A stretch of 64,000 nt of DNA from an uncultured Clostridia bacterium (lineage in GTDB: Bacteria > Bacillota > Clostridia > Oscillospirales > Ruminococcaceae): contig CANQUM010000011.1 in NCBI GenBank assembly GCA_947627045.1, forward strand, positions 1-64,000. The letters are read 5' to 3'. The position numbers and the translations under genes were made by a program. The notes under the pieces are model-generated. The model was given only the letters and a program-made list of their open reading frames with translations, was not told where the DNA came from and did not search any database. Below are positions 8,640 through 17,899 of this stretch, piece by piece (positions within the stretch are counted from its first letter, which is position 1; each line of letters begins with the position of its first letter).

Positions 8640-8879
8640 ATGAATAACGAAACAGTATACTTATGGGATTTATCGGTTGGAGAAAAAGCAAAGGTACAGA
8701 ATATTGAAACATCTGATTTTATAAAAAGAAGAATGCTTGATATGGGTCTTATAAAGGGTACATATATTGAGGTTCTTCAGAAAAGTCCTGCCGGAGATCC
8801 CGTTGCATATTTCATCAGAGGAGCGGTTATCGCTCTTCGGGACGAGGACACAAAAAAAATTCTGGTTGAAAAAGTATAG
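8640..8879 (+). CDS. feoA: FeoA-type iron transport accessory protein
   Basis: This 79-residue SH3-like FeoA domain protein has LSVGEKAKVQNIE, the conserved RRMLDMGLIKGTYIEVLQKSP and the closing VIALRDEDTKKILV. FeoA is a cytoplasmic partner of the ferrous-iron permease FeoB. It is followed at 93 bp by feoB on the same strand, with a hairpin in the gap that could lower read-through. No clear Fur box was seen. Confidence 0.93.
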   Translation: MNNETVYLWDLSVGEKAKVQNIETSDFIKRRMLDMGLIKGTYIEVLQKSPAGDPVAYFIRGAVIALRDEDTKKILVEKV

Positions 8880-8903
8880 ACGATAATATTTATAAAACTA
8901 AAA

Positions 8904-8935
8904 AAGTGCGTTATAATTCTAACGCACTTATTTTG
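8904..8935 (+). terminator. Intercistronic hairpin between feoA and feoB
   Basis: AAGTGCGTTA (8904-8913) pairs perfectly with TAACGCACTT (8920-8929) around TAATTC, then ATTTTG. It is terminator-like but has a short T tract, so partial termination or mRNA stabilisation is likely. Confidence 0.6.
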
Positions 8936-8972
8936 TACATAAATGATCAAACGCCTAAAGGAGGAAATTCCA

Positions 8973-10883
8973 TTGACGCAGAATAACATAAAAAGCTCTC
9001 TTAAAGACATCGAACATTCAAACATTGATAAAAAGACAATTGCTCTTGCAGGAAATCCGAATGTTGGAAAATCAACTATATTTAACGCACTCACCGGGCT
9101 TAATCAGCATACAGGCAACTGGACGGGAAAAACCGTTTCAAACGCAGTGGGAAAATACACATACAACAGCAAAACCTATGAACTGGTCGACCTTCCAGGT
9201 ACATATTCGCTTTTTGCAGGCTCTGCCGAAGAGGAAGTCGCAAGAGATTATATAGAAAACGGAAATCCCGACGCAGTTATTATCGTATGCGACGCTACCT
9301 GTCTTGAAAGAAACTTGAATCTGGCTTTGCAAATTATAAACATTTCAAGCCGAGTGATTTTATGTGTAAATCTTATGGACGAGGCAGAGAAAAAAGGAAT
9401 AACAATAGACTGCGACGAGCTTTCTCTTCAGCTTGGCTGTGAAGTCATAAGCGTAACAGCAAGAAGTGAGAAAGGTCTTGATACACTTAAAGAAATGGTT
9501 GAAGAAGTATGCTCGCTTCCTCCTCAAAAGTTTTTGAAAAGACTTGATTTCAGCAACTGCTCAACTGACGAAGATTGCACTGTAAAATACGTTTCTGCCA
9601 GCGAGGAGATAGCCAAAAAATGTGTTTCATTCAACAAAGAGCATTACGATAAGCGAGATAGGTTACTGGACAAAATATTCACTTCACGTCTTACCGGCAT
9701 ACCTATTATGCTTTTGCTTCTTGGCGGAATATTCTGGCTCACTATAGTAGGTGCAAACTATCCGTCGGAGCTTTTATCAAGATTTTTTAACTTCCTGCAA
9801 AATTATATTTCCTCGTTCTTTGAATACATAAATTCTCCGTTATGGCTGAGCGGAATTTTAGTTGACGGCGTATATAAAACTGTAACCTGGGTAGTTTCGG
9901 TAATGCTGCCGCCTATGGCTATTTTCTTTCCGCTGTTCACGCTGCTTGAAGATTTCGGCTATCTGCCGAGAGTGGCATTCAATCTCGATAAATTTTTCAG
10001 AAAATCAGGTGCAGACGGAAAAGCTGCACTTACAATGTGTATGGGCTTTGGCTGCAACGCCTGCGGCGTAATCGGGTGCAGAATAATTTCATCGCCCAGA
10101 GAACGCATTATCGCTATGCTCACAAACTCCTTTGTTCCCTGCAACGGACGCTTTCCCACGCTGATTGCTATTATAACTATGTTCCTTATAGGCGGTGTTA
10201 GCTCGTCTTTAGGTAATTCACTTCTGTGTGCGCTTGTTCTGCTGCTTGTTATAGTTCTTGGAGTTGTTATAACTCTTTTGGCATCACGTTTTTTATCAAG
10301 AACAGTTTTAAAGGGAGAATCAACCTGCTTTGCGCTTGAGCTTCCCCCTTATCGCAGACCTCAGATAGGAAAGGTCATAATCCGCTCTATACTTGACAGG
10401 ACTCTGTTTGTCTTAGGGCGTGCTGTAACAGTAGCCGTTCCGGCAGGAGCAATAATTTGGATTTTTGCCAATGTTCATATTGGCAGCAGTGCTTTGATAA
10501 ATGCCGTCTCAAGCTTTCTCGACCCCTTTGCATCACTAATAGGGCTGGACGGCATAATACTGCTTGCATTTATTTTGGGATTCCCCGCTAATGAAATAGT
10601 ATTTCCAATAATACTTATGGCTTATCTTTCTCAAGGCTCGCTTACAGAATATGAAAGCCTCTCACAGCTTCACAATCTATTGACTGCAAACGGCTGGACC
10701 GTTACAACCGCAATATGTACAATGCTGTTTTCACTCTGCCACTTCCCCTGTTCTACTACAATGATCTCAATTTACAAAGAAACAAAAAGTATAAAATATA
10801 CGGCAATTGCATTCCTGCTTCCTCTTTGTATCGGAATACTGATTTGCTTCATAACTAAAAATATACTTTCACTTGTACTATAA
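8973..10883 (+). CDS. feoB: Ferrous iron permease FeoB
   Basis: AAAGGAGG at 8957-8964 sits 8 nt before a TTG at 8973, which I prefer to the in-frame ATG at 8943 that has no site. The product (about 636 residues) has the cytoplasmic G domain with G1 GNPNVGKS, G3 DLPGTYS and G4 NLMDEAE, then a helical linker and the membrane core with Gate motifs (PPMAIFFPLFTLLEDFGYLP, CMGFGCNACGV, FVPCNGRFP). It imports Fe2+ across the inner membrane. Many family members reach 700-770 residues; this one is a short form without a long C-terminal extension, as is common in Clostridia. Confidence 0.95.
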   Translation: MTQNNIKSSLKDIEHSNIDKKTIALAGNPNVGKSTIFNALTGLNQHTGNWTGKTVSNAVGKYTYNSKTYELVDLPGTYSLFAGSAEEEVARDYIENGNPDAVIIVCDATCLERNLNLALQIINISSRVILCVNLMDEAEKKGITIDCDELSLQLGCEVISVTARSEKGLDTLKEMVEEVCSLPPQKFLKRLDFSNCSTDEDCTVKYVSASEEIAKKCVSFNKEHYDKRDRLLDKIFTSRLTGIPIMLLLLGGIFWLTIVGANYPSELLSRFFNFLQNYISSFFEYINSPLWLSGILVDGVYKTVTWVVSVMLPPMAIFFPLFTLLEDFGYLPRVAFNLDKFFRKSGADGKAALTMCMGFGCNACGVIGCRIISSPRERIIAMLTNSFVPCNGRFPTLIAIITMFLIGGVSSSLGNSLLCALVLLLVIVLGVVITLLASRFLSRTVLKGESTCFALELPPYRRPQIGKVIIRSILDRTLFVLGRAVTVAVPAGAIIWIFANVHIGSSALINAVSSFLDPFASLIGLDGIILLAFILGFPANEIVFPIILMAYLSQGSLTEYESLSQLHNLLTANGWTVTTAICTMLFSLCHFPCSTTMISIYKETKSIKYTAIAFLLPLCIGILICFITKNILSLVL

Positions 10884-10918
10884 ACTTATTATTCGTCATA
10901 TAATTAATCGGTGATGGT

Positions 10919-11437
10919 ATGAATAAAATAAAAAAATTTGAAATTGCTTCCTTTTTCTTTGCTTCAATTGTGGGAACACTTATGCACTTTGTCTATGAAT
11001 GGACAAACGAAAGCCCTATTACCGCACTTATAGCCCCTGTAAACGAAAGCGTTTTTGAACATCTTAAACTTACCTTTTTTCCTCTTTTGGCATTTGCTGT
11101 TTTTGAATATTTTTTTATAGGGAAGATGTATAACGGTTTTTTCTGTATTAAAGCAAAAGCGATACTGCTGGGAATACTTAGCGTTATTGTTCTCTATTAC
11201 ACATATTCAGGCATCATCGGGCAAAATTATATGATCCCAGACGTTTTGATTTTCTATATTAGCATTTTAATATCTACGCTTTACTTTGTGAAAAATTACA
11301 AATCAAACGAGAACAAAAATCTTTTAGGAATTATTATATTTATTTTAGTGTGGATAATATTTATAGTGTTTACTTTTTCAACTCCACATATTAATTTGTT
11401 TTTAGACCCAAGAGGATTTTACGGTATTAAAAATTAA
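10919..11437 (+). CDS. Small polytopic membrane protein (DUF6512-like)
   Basis: The 172-residue product has about five membrane helices. The first, with the following loop, reads FASIVGTLMHFVYEWT and the next segment has APVNESVFEHLKLTFFPLL, a pattern I associate with the uncharacterised DUF6512 family. It starts 35 bp after feoB behind a weak site (GTGATGG), so it may be co-transcribed with feoAB, but nothing in it points to iron. Function unknown. Confidence 0.6.
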   Translation: MNKIKKFEIASFFFASIVGTLMHFVYEWTNESPITALIAPVNESVFEHLKLTFFPLLAFAVFEYFFIGKMYNGFFCIKAKAILLGILSVIVLYYTYSGIIGQNYMIPDVLIFYISILISTLYFVKNYKSNENKNLLGIIIFILVWIIFIVFTFSTPHINLFLDPRGFYGIKN

Positions 11438-11439
11438 AA

Positions 11440-11495
11440 AATCGGAGATTATTCATCAGTACCAATAAAGTACAAAGATAATCTCCGATTATTTT
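11440..11495. terminator. Bidirectional terminator
   Basis: AATCGGAGATTAT (11440-11452) pairs perfectly with ATAATCTCCGATT (11478-11490) around a 25-nt loop that holds a smaller GTAC...GTAC pairing. It serves the convergent membrane-protein and peptidase genes. Confidence 0.85.
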
Positions 11496-11496
11496 A

Positions 11497-13596
11497 TTAA
11501 TGCTTTGCATAATAAAGAGGATTAAGTCTCTTCTTAATTTTAGCAGACGGGCTGTCCTGAATTCTGAATTCAAAATGAAGATGAGGACCCGTTGAATATC
11601 CGGTAGAACCGACAGTCCCAAGCACCTGACCTGATGAGACATATTGCCCTACCTTTACCTTAACGCTGGTCATATGACCGTATATTACACGCAGAGTAAC
11701 CTTTTTGCCGTCTATTTTAAACGTGCTTCTTACAGCAACATAGTTGCCGAAACCGCCGCCGCAGCCGCATGACCTTGTTTTACCGTAATTATGCTTACAG
11801 CCCTTATTTATAGAATCTACTTTTCCGCCTCTGGTTGCAATAATTTTTGCACCCTTAATGCTCTTTCCGTTAGACGCAATATCCGTTCCCGAATGATTTC
11901 CCGACGCATACATACTCGACTTGTTGTTAAAAGTCTGAGATATGTAGTAAAAACCCGGAACAGGCCATCTGAACGACAAGGTCAAAACAGATTTTTTTGC
12001 TGAGATTTTTCCCTTGAGCGTTTTGCCGTTAAGCTGTTTATATGCGATTACTTTATACTTATAAGTTTTAGACTTTTTAAGATTTTTATTTGTATATGTA
12101 AATTTGGTATTCCCTTTGATTTTTGCTATTCTTACAAACTTTTTGGAATTCTTTTTATATCTGTAAATAATATAACCGCTTGCTCCGTTTATCTTTTTCC
12201 ACCTTATCTGAACCGAGTGGTTTTTGCCTATCAGCTGAACGATTTTTGAATCAGCAGGAACTGTCATCGTTTCTAAAGCATTGACTGATAAATTTGATAT
12301 ATAATCAGCACCGTCAACTGTAAGATAAGTCGCTATTTTAAAGCTATATGTATTTCCGGCTTTAAGTCCTTTTACAGTGCAGTATACAGTATTGGGATTA
12401 TTGATAGTTTTCTTTAAAACATACTTCTTAACCGAAGAATCGTATACATATATTTTATAACCGCTAATTCCGCTTGCTTTTGTCCAATCCAGCCTCAGCG
12501 AAGTCTTTTTCGGTTTGCTGTATGCGGTAAAACTGTTTGCTTTTGGAATTATCTTAAATTCAATAACTCTTATTCCGGTTACGCTTCCTATTCCCGTAAT
12601 AGTAATTGTAGCTGTTCCTACGTTTATATTGTTTGAATAGCTTAGCGTATAGTCTTTTCCCAATACAAGTCTGTAATTCTCTATTTTAGCCAATATGTCA
12701 GGCGTAACAGCACTGCCTGTGTATGTTACATTTTCAACCGAAACATCTACATTATAATTTATATCAGCCGCATAAATTATGAACTCAAGAGTTGCCACTC
12801 CTGTAAAATTACCTATTCCCTTGACAGTTACCGTAGCTGTGCCTACATTGATATTATTAGCATAAGTTAAAGTGTAATCTTTATCTTTTACTAACTTTGA
12901 ATTATAATTCCAATTCATAAAAACATCTATATCAGGGGTTAAAGGCGTACCCTTATAGGTCTGCATCCCAAATGAATCGGAAATTCTAACGTCATTTATG
13001 TCTTTTGGAGTGATCGTAAAGCTCGTTGTCAACTCTCCTGAATACTTTCCTATACCCTTATATGCCATTCCTTTAATAGTAATGCTTACTGTTCCCACGT
13101 CAGTATTATTATTGTTGTAAATAATTTCATAATCATTATACAGTTTAAGCAAGGTGTCTCCGTAATAAACCTCTATATCTGGTTCAATTTGGTAGCCTGT
13201 ATAAGTATATGTATCAGAATCAAATATAATTTTTGTACTGTCGCTGTTTATCATATTTACCTTGATCTCACAATAAACAGTCTCTGCGGTTCCGTCCGCC
13301 GTTGATATAGCAATCCTTGTGCTTCCTGTATCTAATGCTGTAACCAAACCGTTTTCATCTACAGTACATATACTTTCATTTTCACTTTTGAAAATAAGCG
13401 TGCCTCCGGAAATATCTGCATCTATCTTAACAGTTTGTCCGATAGCCAAATTATAAACGCTTTGAGAAACTTCAATCTTATTTGACGCTGCATATGATGT
13501 TATTGCTGTTGGGATAATTATGCACATTAAAGCAAGTATAAAAGTCATTACCGTTATTTTGACAATATTGATTTCAAATCTGTTGTTGGTTTTCAT
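11497..13596 (-). CDS. Secreted M23 (LytM-type) metallopeptidase with Ig-like and FnIII-like repeats
   Basis: GGGGAGG precedes the ATG at 13596. The 699-residue product has an N-terminal signal or anchor (about residues 10-35), a Big_2-like Ig domain (40-115) and three repeats of about 75 residues with the pattern YTGxxxxPDI...GKDYTLxYxNNxNVGTAxxTxxGIG. Two FnIII-like modules follow (LDWTKASGISGYKIYVYD and RWKKINGASGYIIYRYKK). The C-terminal 150 residues are an M23 peptidase with HSGTDIA, YGHM and HLHFEF as zinc and catalytic residues, so it should cut peptide cross-bridges of peptidoglycan. A Cys-rich loop (CKHNYGKTRSCGCGGGFGNY) is inserted in the peptidase. It is convergent with the feo group and stands alone. 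Confidence 0.88.
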   Translation of the reverse strand: MKTNNRFEINIVKITVMTFILALMCIIIPTAITSYAASNKIEVSQSVYNLAIGQTVKIDADISGGTLIFKSENESICTVDENGLVTALDTGSTRIAISTADGTAETVYCEIKVNMINSDSTKIIFDSDTYTYTGYQIEPDIEVYYGDTLLKLYNDYEIIYNNNNTDVGTVSITIKGMAYKGIGKYSGELTTSFTITPKDINDVRISDSFGMQTYKGTPLTPDIDVFMNWNYNSKLVKDKDYTLTYANNINVGTATVTVKGIGNFTGVATLEFIIYAADINYNVDVSVENVTYTGSAVTPDILAKIENYRLVLGKDYTLSYSNNINVGTATITITGIGSVTGIRVIEFKIIPKANSFTAYSKPKKTSLRLDWTKASGISGYKIYVYDSSVKKYVLKKTINNPNTVYCTVKGLKAGNTYSFKIATYLTVDGADYISNLSVNALETMTVPADSKIVQLIGKNHSVQIRWKKINGASGYIIYRYKKNSKKFVRIAKIKGNTKFTYTNKNLKKSKTYKYKVIAYKQLNGKTLKGKISAKKSVLTLSFRWPVPGFYYISQTFNNKSSMYASGNHSGTDIASNGKSIKGAKIIATRGGKVDSINKGCKHNYGKTRSCGCGGGFGNYVAVRSTFKIDGKKVTLRVIYGHMTSVKVKVGQYVSSGQVLGTVGSTGYSTGPHLHFEFRIQDSPSAKIKKRLNPLYYAKH

Positions 13597-13688
13597 CTCA
13601 TATTCCTCCCCGAAAATTTTCTTTTTCTACACACAACTAATTACAATATATAAACCGTTTTGAATAAAATAAATTTGACTTGCTATTG

Positions 13689-14864
13689 TTATTTCAAAGC
13701 TCCGTAAACTATCTGTCTAAGTTTTCTTGTTGTTTCATTACAACCTGCTCCGCATCTCTGAATAAAATACAAGAATATCATATTATCTTTCGGCGAAATC
13801 GTAACATAATCGCCTGTCCAGCCGTCCCAGCCAAATTCGCCGAGACTTGCATTAGTAGCGGCTGCCGCTTTATCAGTGAGAATTCTCAGATAATTGCCGT
13901 AGCCGTAACCTTTTGTTGCACCGTAATAAAGTGCAGGCATCTGATAATCGGTCATCTGATTTGTCGTCATATATTCGACCGTTTTTCTGCCCAGAATCCT
14001 ATTACCTTTATACTCGCCCTTATTAAGCAGCATACTTGTAAACTTAATATAATCATCAAGAGTTGAAACAAGCCCTGCTCCGCCCGATTCAAATGCCGGA
14101 GGCTTTTTATAGTCGGTCAAAAGCAAGTGAAGATCATTAAAGACCTCCAGTTTCTTTTTAACTTCATCATAATAATAAATCTGAGCCAGCCTGTCATACT
14201 TCTCACTCGGAATGTAAAAGCCTGTATCAATCATACCAAGCGGTTCAAAAATTTCCTTTTTCAAAAATTCAGAGAACTTCATACCGCTTACCTTTTCAAT
14301 AACTGCTCCCATAACATCAGAGCAGGTACCGTATGTCCAGCTCTCGCCCGGTTGGAACATCAGCGGCTTTTGTGCTAAAAGCTCAGCCACCTGCAGGGTA
14401 GTGAACTCCTCACCGTTTGCCATACGAATTTTTAATTCATCATATAGCTTCTGCATCTCAGCACACGACTCACACCAGTCTCCTCCGTAGACCATACCTG
14501 CTGTCATATTCAAAAGGTTATGAAGAGTAATATCGCTGTTCGCCGGAATATACTTACCGTCTTTTATGACATACATATTCTCATATCCGCTTATGTATTT
14601 CTTAACAGGGTTCTCAAGGTCAATCAAACCTCTCTCAAACAGAATCATTGCGGCAACAGCGGTTATTGGCTTAGTCAGTGAAAACAGCCTGAAAATAGTA
14701 TCACTGCTCATTTTCTTGCCTTTTTCCATATCAGCATAACCGTATTCTTTTCTGAATACAACCTCTCCGCCTTTTAAAACGGCTGTGCTTGCTCCTGAAA
14801 TCTGACCGTCTGAAATCTCTTTGTTAATAACTTCCGACAAATAATCCAGCTTATTTATGTACAA
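13689..14864 (-). CDS. Serine hydrolase, beta-lactamase (class C/PF00144) family
   Basis: GGCGG about 8 nt upstream points to a TTG start at 14864; the frame can extend to another TTG at 14888. The product is about 391 residues and has no signal peptide, so it is probably cytoplasmic. The nucleophile motif SxxK is SLTK in IFRLFSLTKPITAVAAMILF (residues about 60-80), and the second motif is YGTCSDVMG rather than the classical YxN. These PF00144 proteins include esterases and D-amino-peptidases as well as beta-lactamases, and the intracellular location argues against antibiotic resistance. Substrate unknown. Confidence 0.82.
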   Translation of the reverse strand: MYINKLDYLSEVINKEISDGQISGASTAVLKGGEVVFRKEYGYADMEKGKKMSSDTIFRLFSLTKPITAVAAMILFERGLIDLENPVKKYISGYENMYVIKDGKYIPANSDITLHNLLNMTAGMVYGGDWCESCAEMQKLYDELKIRMANGEEFTTLQVAELLAQKPLMFQPGESWTYGTCSDVMGAVIEKVSGMKFSEFLKKEIFEPLGMIDTGFYIPSEKYDRLAQIYYYDEVKKKLEVFNDLHLLLTDYKKPPAFESGGAGLVSTLDDYIKFTSMLLNKGEYKGNRILGRKTVEYMTTNQMTDYQMPALYYGATKGYGYGNYLRILTDKAAAATNASLGEFGWDGWTGDYVTISPKDNMIFLYFIQRCGAGCNETTRKLRQIVYGALK

Positions 14865-14937
14865 AAAAATCACCGCCTGTATTCTCAATTAGAATGTATT
14901 TAATATAATTATAGCACGGCATCCTCCTCTTTTCAAG

Positions 14938-14978
14938 TAAAAAAGAACCTCTGCAAACTGCTTTGCAGAAGTCCTTAA
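14938..14978 (-). terminator. Terminator after copA
   Basis: On the minus strand ACTTCTGCAAA pairs with TTTGCAGAGGT around GCAG, followed by TCTTTTTT. Two mismatched or wobble pairs lie near the base. Confidence 0.65.
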
Positions 14979-14998
14979 TAAGATTATTTTATTTTCAC

Positions 14999-15220
14999 TT
15001 AATCTTCACTTGCTTTGTAGCCTGCGTCTTCAACTGCTTTAATAAGCGTTTGAGTATCAACATCTTTTGAAAGATTGATATAAGCCAGACCCTTTTTCAG
15101 ATTAACCTCTGCCTTAACGCCGTCAATTGCATTAAGAGCAGACTCAACTGCTCCTGAACAGTGAGAACAGCTCATACCCTCAACCTTTAATGTAACATCG
15201 CACTTTACCTTTCCGAACAT
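14999..15220 (-). CDS. Possible separately translated CopZ-like copper chaperone inside copA
   Basis: In frame with the end of copA, ATG at 15220-15218 is preceded by AAAGGAGG (AGGAGG at 15234-15229) with an ideal 8-nt gap. It would give 73 residues: MFGKVKCDVTLKVEGMSCSH and onward, a complete HMA/CopZ fold with GMSCSHC. A good ribosome site by chance exactly at a domain border is improbable. The likely history is a copA-copZ operon in which the copA stop codon was lost, leaving both a fusion and a free chaperone. In E. coli a free chaperone also comes from copA, by frameshifting. Confidence 0.55.
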   Translation of the reverse strand: MFGKVKCDVTLKVEGMSCSHCSGAVESALNAIDGVKAEVNLKKGLAYINLSKDVDTQTLIKAVEDAGYKASED

Positions 15221-17518
15221 GTCTGTATCCTCCTTTGTATTATTCAGCTCTTTATCAGAGCTTTTAATTTTATTTTTAGGCTTGAAAAATCTAAGCCTTA
15301 ATGCGTTAGTTACAACGCATACACTGCTTAAACTCATTGCCGCCGCCGCAAGCATAGGCGAAAGCTTTATACCAAACGCACTGTAAAAAACTCCTGCCGC
15401 AATAGGGATTCCTACTGTGTTGTAGAAAAATGCCCAGAACAGATTTTCCTTTATGTTTTTTATAACTGCCTTGCTCAAATCAATTGCAGTGCATACATCT
15501 AGAATATCATTTTTCATTAAAACAACATCAGCGCTCTCAATAGCAATATCAACGCCTGCACCTATTGCAATTCCAACATCTGCCCTTGCTAGTGCAGGAG
15601 CGTCGTTGATCCCATCTCCCACCATAGCGACCTTGTTTCCGTTCTTTTGAACAGACGCAACAACATTCTCTTTTTCCTGCGGAAGAACATTTGCAATTAC
15701 ATTGTCAATACCCAGCTTTTTTCTGACCGCTTCGGCAGTATTTTTGTTATCGCCAGTCAGCATTGTAACCTTTATTCCGTTTCTTTTCAGAAGGCCTACT
15801 GCGTCAAAGCTGGTTGACTTTATCTTATCGGCAACAGCGATAATTCCTATAGCCTTGTTTCCATCAGCGACTATCAGAGGGGTTTTTCCTTCAAGAGATA
15901 ATTTTTCCATATCCTTTTTTACATTTTCGTCATTGATGTCATTAGCTTTGATATAAGCAGAATTACCTATATAATATTCTTTTCCGTCTATCTCACCGAA
16001 AACGCCTTTACCGAACTCTGCTTTAAAACCGTTTACGTTCAGGAATGAGATTCCTTGCCTTTCACACTCTCTAACCACAGCATCTGCCAGCGGATGCTCG
16101 CTCAAATTTTCAATGCTTCCCGCTATCTGAATAAGCGTTTTCTCATCTGTGTCAACAGCAATTATATCAGTAACTCCGGGCTTTCCCTCAGTAAGCGTTC
16201 CCGTCTTGTCAAGAACAACATCGGTTACGTTGTGAAGTGTCTCAAGTGCCTCGCCCGATTTTATAAGAATTCCGTTCTGCGCTGATTTTCCCGTTCCGAC
16301 CATAATGGCAACAGGAGTTGCAAGACCTAACGCACACGGACATGATACTACCAGAACCGAAATTGCTATGCTCATAGCAAACTCAAAGCTCGCTCCGCAA
16401 ATAAGCCATACTATCAATGCAATAACTGCAATAGCTATTACAATAGGCACAAAAACCCCTGACACCTTATCTGCAATCTTTGCAATCGGCGCTTTTGACG
16501 AGGACGCCTCCTCGACCAGTTTAATAATCTGAGAAAGAGTTGTGTTTTCGCCTACTCTTGTAGCCTTGTATTTGATATACCCGCTGCTAAGCATTGTAGC
16601 AGATATAACTCCTTCTCCAACCGTCTTTGATACAGGCACGCTCTCACCTGTGATTGCCGACTGGTCAAGACTTCCCTCGCCCTCTATTATTTCACCGTCT
16701 ACGGCAATTCTTTCTCCAGCCTTAACTATTACTATATCTCCCTCACGAATCTCCTCTACTAAAATCTCGGTTTCTTTTCCGTCCCTGATTACCGTTGCCG
16801 TTTCGGGAGCAAGGTTTAAAAGCCTGTCAATAGCCTCACTGGTTTTAGATTTCGACCTTGTCTCCAGATATTTTCCTACGGTTATCAGCGTAAGTATAGT
16901 AGCCGCAGATTCAAAATACAGATCCATATGGAATCTTTCCACAGTTTCCATATCGCCCGTGTTTAATCCGACAGCTATTCGGATTATCGCATATAAGCCA
17001 TATAAGAAAGCTGATGCCGAACCTATTGCAATCAAACTGTCCATATTAGGAGCGCCCTTAAAAAGGTTCTTAAAACCTACAGTATAGTATTTGTGATTTA
17101 TAACCATTATCGGTATACAAAATACAAGCTGGATCAACGCAAAATTAAGAGCGTTTTCATGACCTGTAAATATTGCCGGTATGGGAAGTCCCATCATATG
17201 CCCCATTGAAATATACATAAGCGGTATTAATAGACACACTGATGAAATAAGTCTTTTAAGCATAGACTTTTCAGCATCGCTTTTGACGCTTTTTGATAAA
17301 TTGCTCTTAGCGTCAAAAAGATTTGCACCGTAGCCTGCTGCTTTTACCGCCGATATAATATCATCTGCACTCAGACTGTCGTCATATTCTGCCGTCATAG
17401 AATTTGTAAGAAGATTTACTGAAACACTCGTTATTCCTTTTAGCTTTGATACTGCCCTCTCAACTCTTGCAGAGCATGCCGAACAAGTCATTCCCGAAAC
17501 GGCAAATTTATTTTTCAT
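14999..17518 (-). CDS. copA: Copper-exporting P1B-type ATPase with fused C-terminal metal-binding domain
   Basis: The start is ATG 17518 behind GGGAGG; an 8-residue longer frame is unlikely. The protein has about 839 residues. An N-terminal HMA domain carries GMTCSACSARVE (Cys 12 and 15). Eight membrane helices follow with the metal-site motif SCPCALGLATP, then TGES, DKTGTLTEGKP, HP (SEHPLAD) and GDGINDAPALARADVG. It pumps Cu(I) out of the cytoplasm. After the last helices, a charged linker leads into a second HMA domain with GMSCSHC at the extreme C-terminus, an unusual place. This part has its own ribosome site and may also be made separately (see the next entry). Confidence 0.95.
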   Translation of the reverse strand: MKNKFAVSGMTCSACSARVERAVSKLKGITSVSVNLLTNSMTAEYDDSLSADDIISAVKAAGYGANLFDAKSNLSKSVKSDAEKSMLKRLISSVCLLIPLMYISMGHMMGLPIPAIFTGHENALNFALIQLVFCIPIMVINHKYYTVGFKNLFKGAPNMDSLIAIGSASAFLYGLYAIIRIAVGLNTGDMETVERFHMDLYFESAATILTLITVGKYLETRSKSKTSEAIDRLLNLAPETATVIRDGKETEILVEEIREGDIVIVKAGERIAVDGEIIEGEGSLDQSAITGESVPVSKTVGEGVISATMLSSGYIKYKATRVGENTTLSQIIKLVEEASSSKAPIAKIADKVSGVFVPIVIAIAVIALIVWLICGASFEFAMSIAISVLVVSCPCALGLATPVAIMVGTGKSAQNGILIKSGEALETLHNVTDVVLDKTGTLTEGKPGVTDIIAVDTDEKTLIQIAGSIENLSEHPLADAVVRECERQGISFLNVNGFKAEFGKGVFGEIDGKEYYIGNSAYIKANDINDENVKKDMEKLSLEGKTPLIVADGNKAIGIIAVADKIKSTSFDAVGLLKRNGIKVTMLTGDNKNTAEAVRKKLGIDNVIANVLPQEKENVVASVQKNGNKVAMVGDGINDAPALARADVGIAIGAGVDIAIESADVVLMKNDILDVCTAIDLSKAVIKNIKENLFWAFFYNTVGIPIAAGVFYSAFGIKLSPMLAAAAMSLSSVCVVTNALRLRFFKPKNKIKSSDKELNNTKEDTDMFGKVKCDVTLKVEGMSCSHCSGAVESALNAIDGVKAEVNLKKGLAYINLSKDVDTQTLIKAVEDAGYKASED

Positions 17519-17569
17519 AAACAGGTTCCTCCCTGAAATCATTAAAACAATTAGTTTTTGCTAACTCAT

Positions 17570-17598
17570 ATTATATCACTATGATAAAATGATGTCAA
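17570..17598 (-). promoter_or_regulatory. Promoter of copA
   Basis: On the minus strand TTGACA (17598-17593), a 17-bp spacer and TATAAT (17575-17570) match the consensus exactly. No GC-rich CsoR-type palindrome was seen nearby. Confidence 0.8.
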
Positions 17599-17815
17599 AT
17601 TCAATACCAGCAGCAACATATTACAATGTATATACCTATTAATCATACAGATATAATTTAAAACAAATAACTTAATAATATTCTTTTTAATTTTACTGCA
17701 ATAATTTTTTGTTAAATTTCAACTAAGTAATTAGTTGCAAATTGTTTAATGTTACAAAAATTCATTTTATGAGGCTATTATAAATCTTTTTTTGTTAAAA
17801 TTGAGCAAAAATTCA
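17576..17815. other. AT-rich divergent intergenic region
   Basis: Between the copA promoter and the promoter of the solute-binding protein gene there is only AT-rich sequence with no frame or clear structure. The gene-free stretch as a whole is 17519-17899. Confidence 0.5.
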
Positions 17816-17844
17816 TTGACAGAAAGGGCTTTTTATGATATATT
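17816..17844 (+). promoter_or_regulatory. Promoter of first solute-binding protein gene
   Basis: TTGACA at 17816-17821 and TATATT at 17839-17844 have a 17-bp spacer. The leader is about 50 nt. Confidence 0.75.
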
Positions 17845-17899
17845 TAACATATGGTGTGAGAAATCACAGCAAATAAATTTATAATAAGGAGGTTAATTT

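Noticed and set aside
13689-14864. Antibiotic-resistance beta-lactamase
   Set aside because: The protein has the SxxK motif but no signal peptide and lacks the classical YxN, so a general serine hydrolase or esterase is more likely.
16305-17087. Plus-strand frames of 75 and 181 codons opposite copA
   Set aside because: They are shadows of the conserved ATPase frame, with no ribosome site or promoter.
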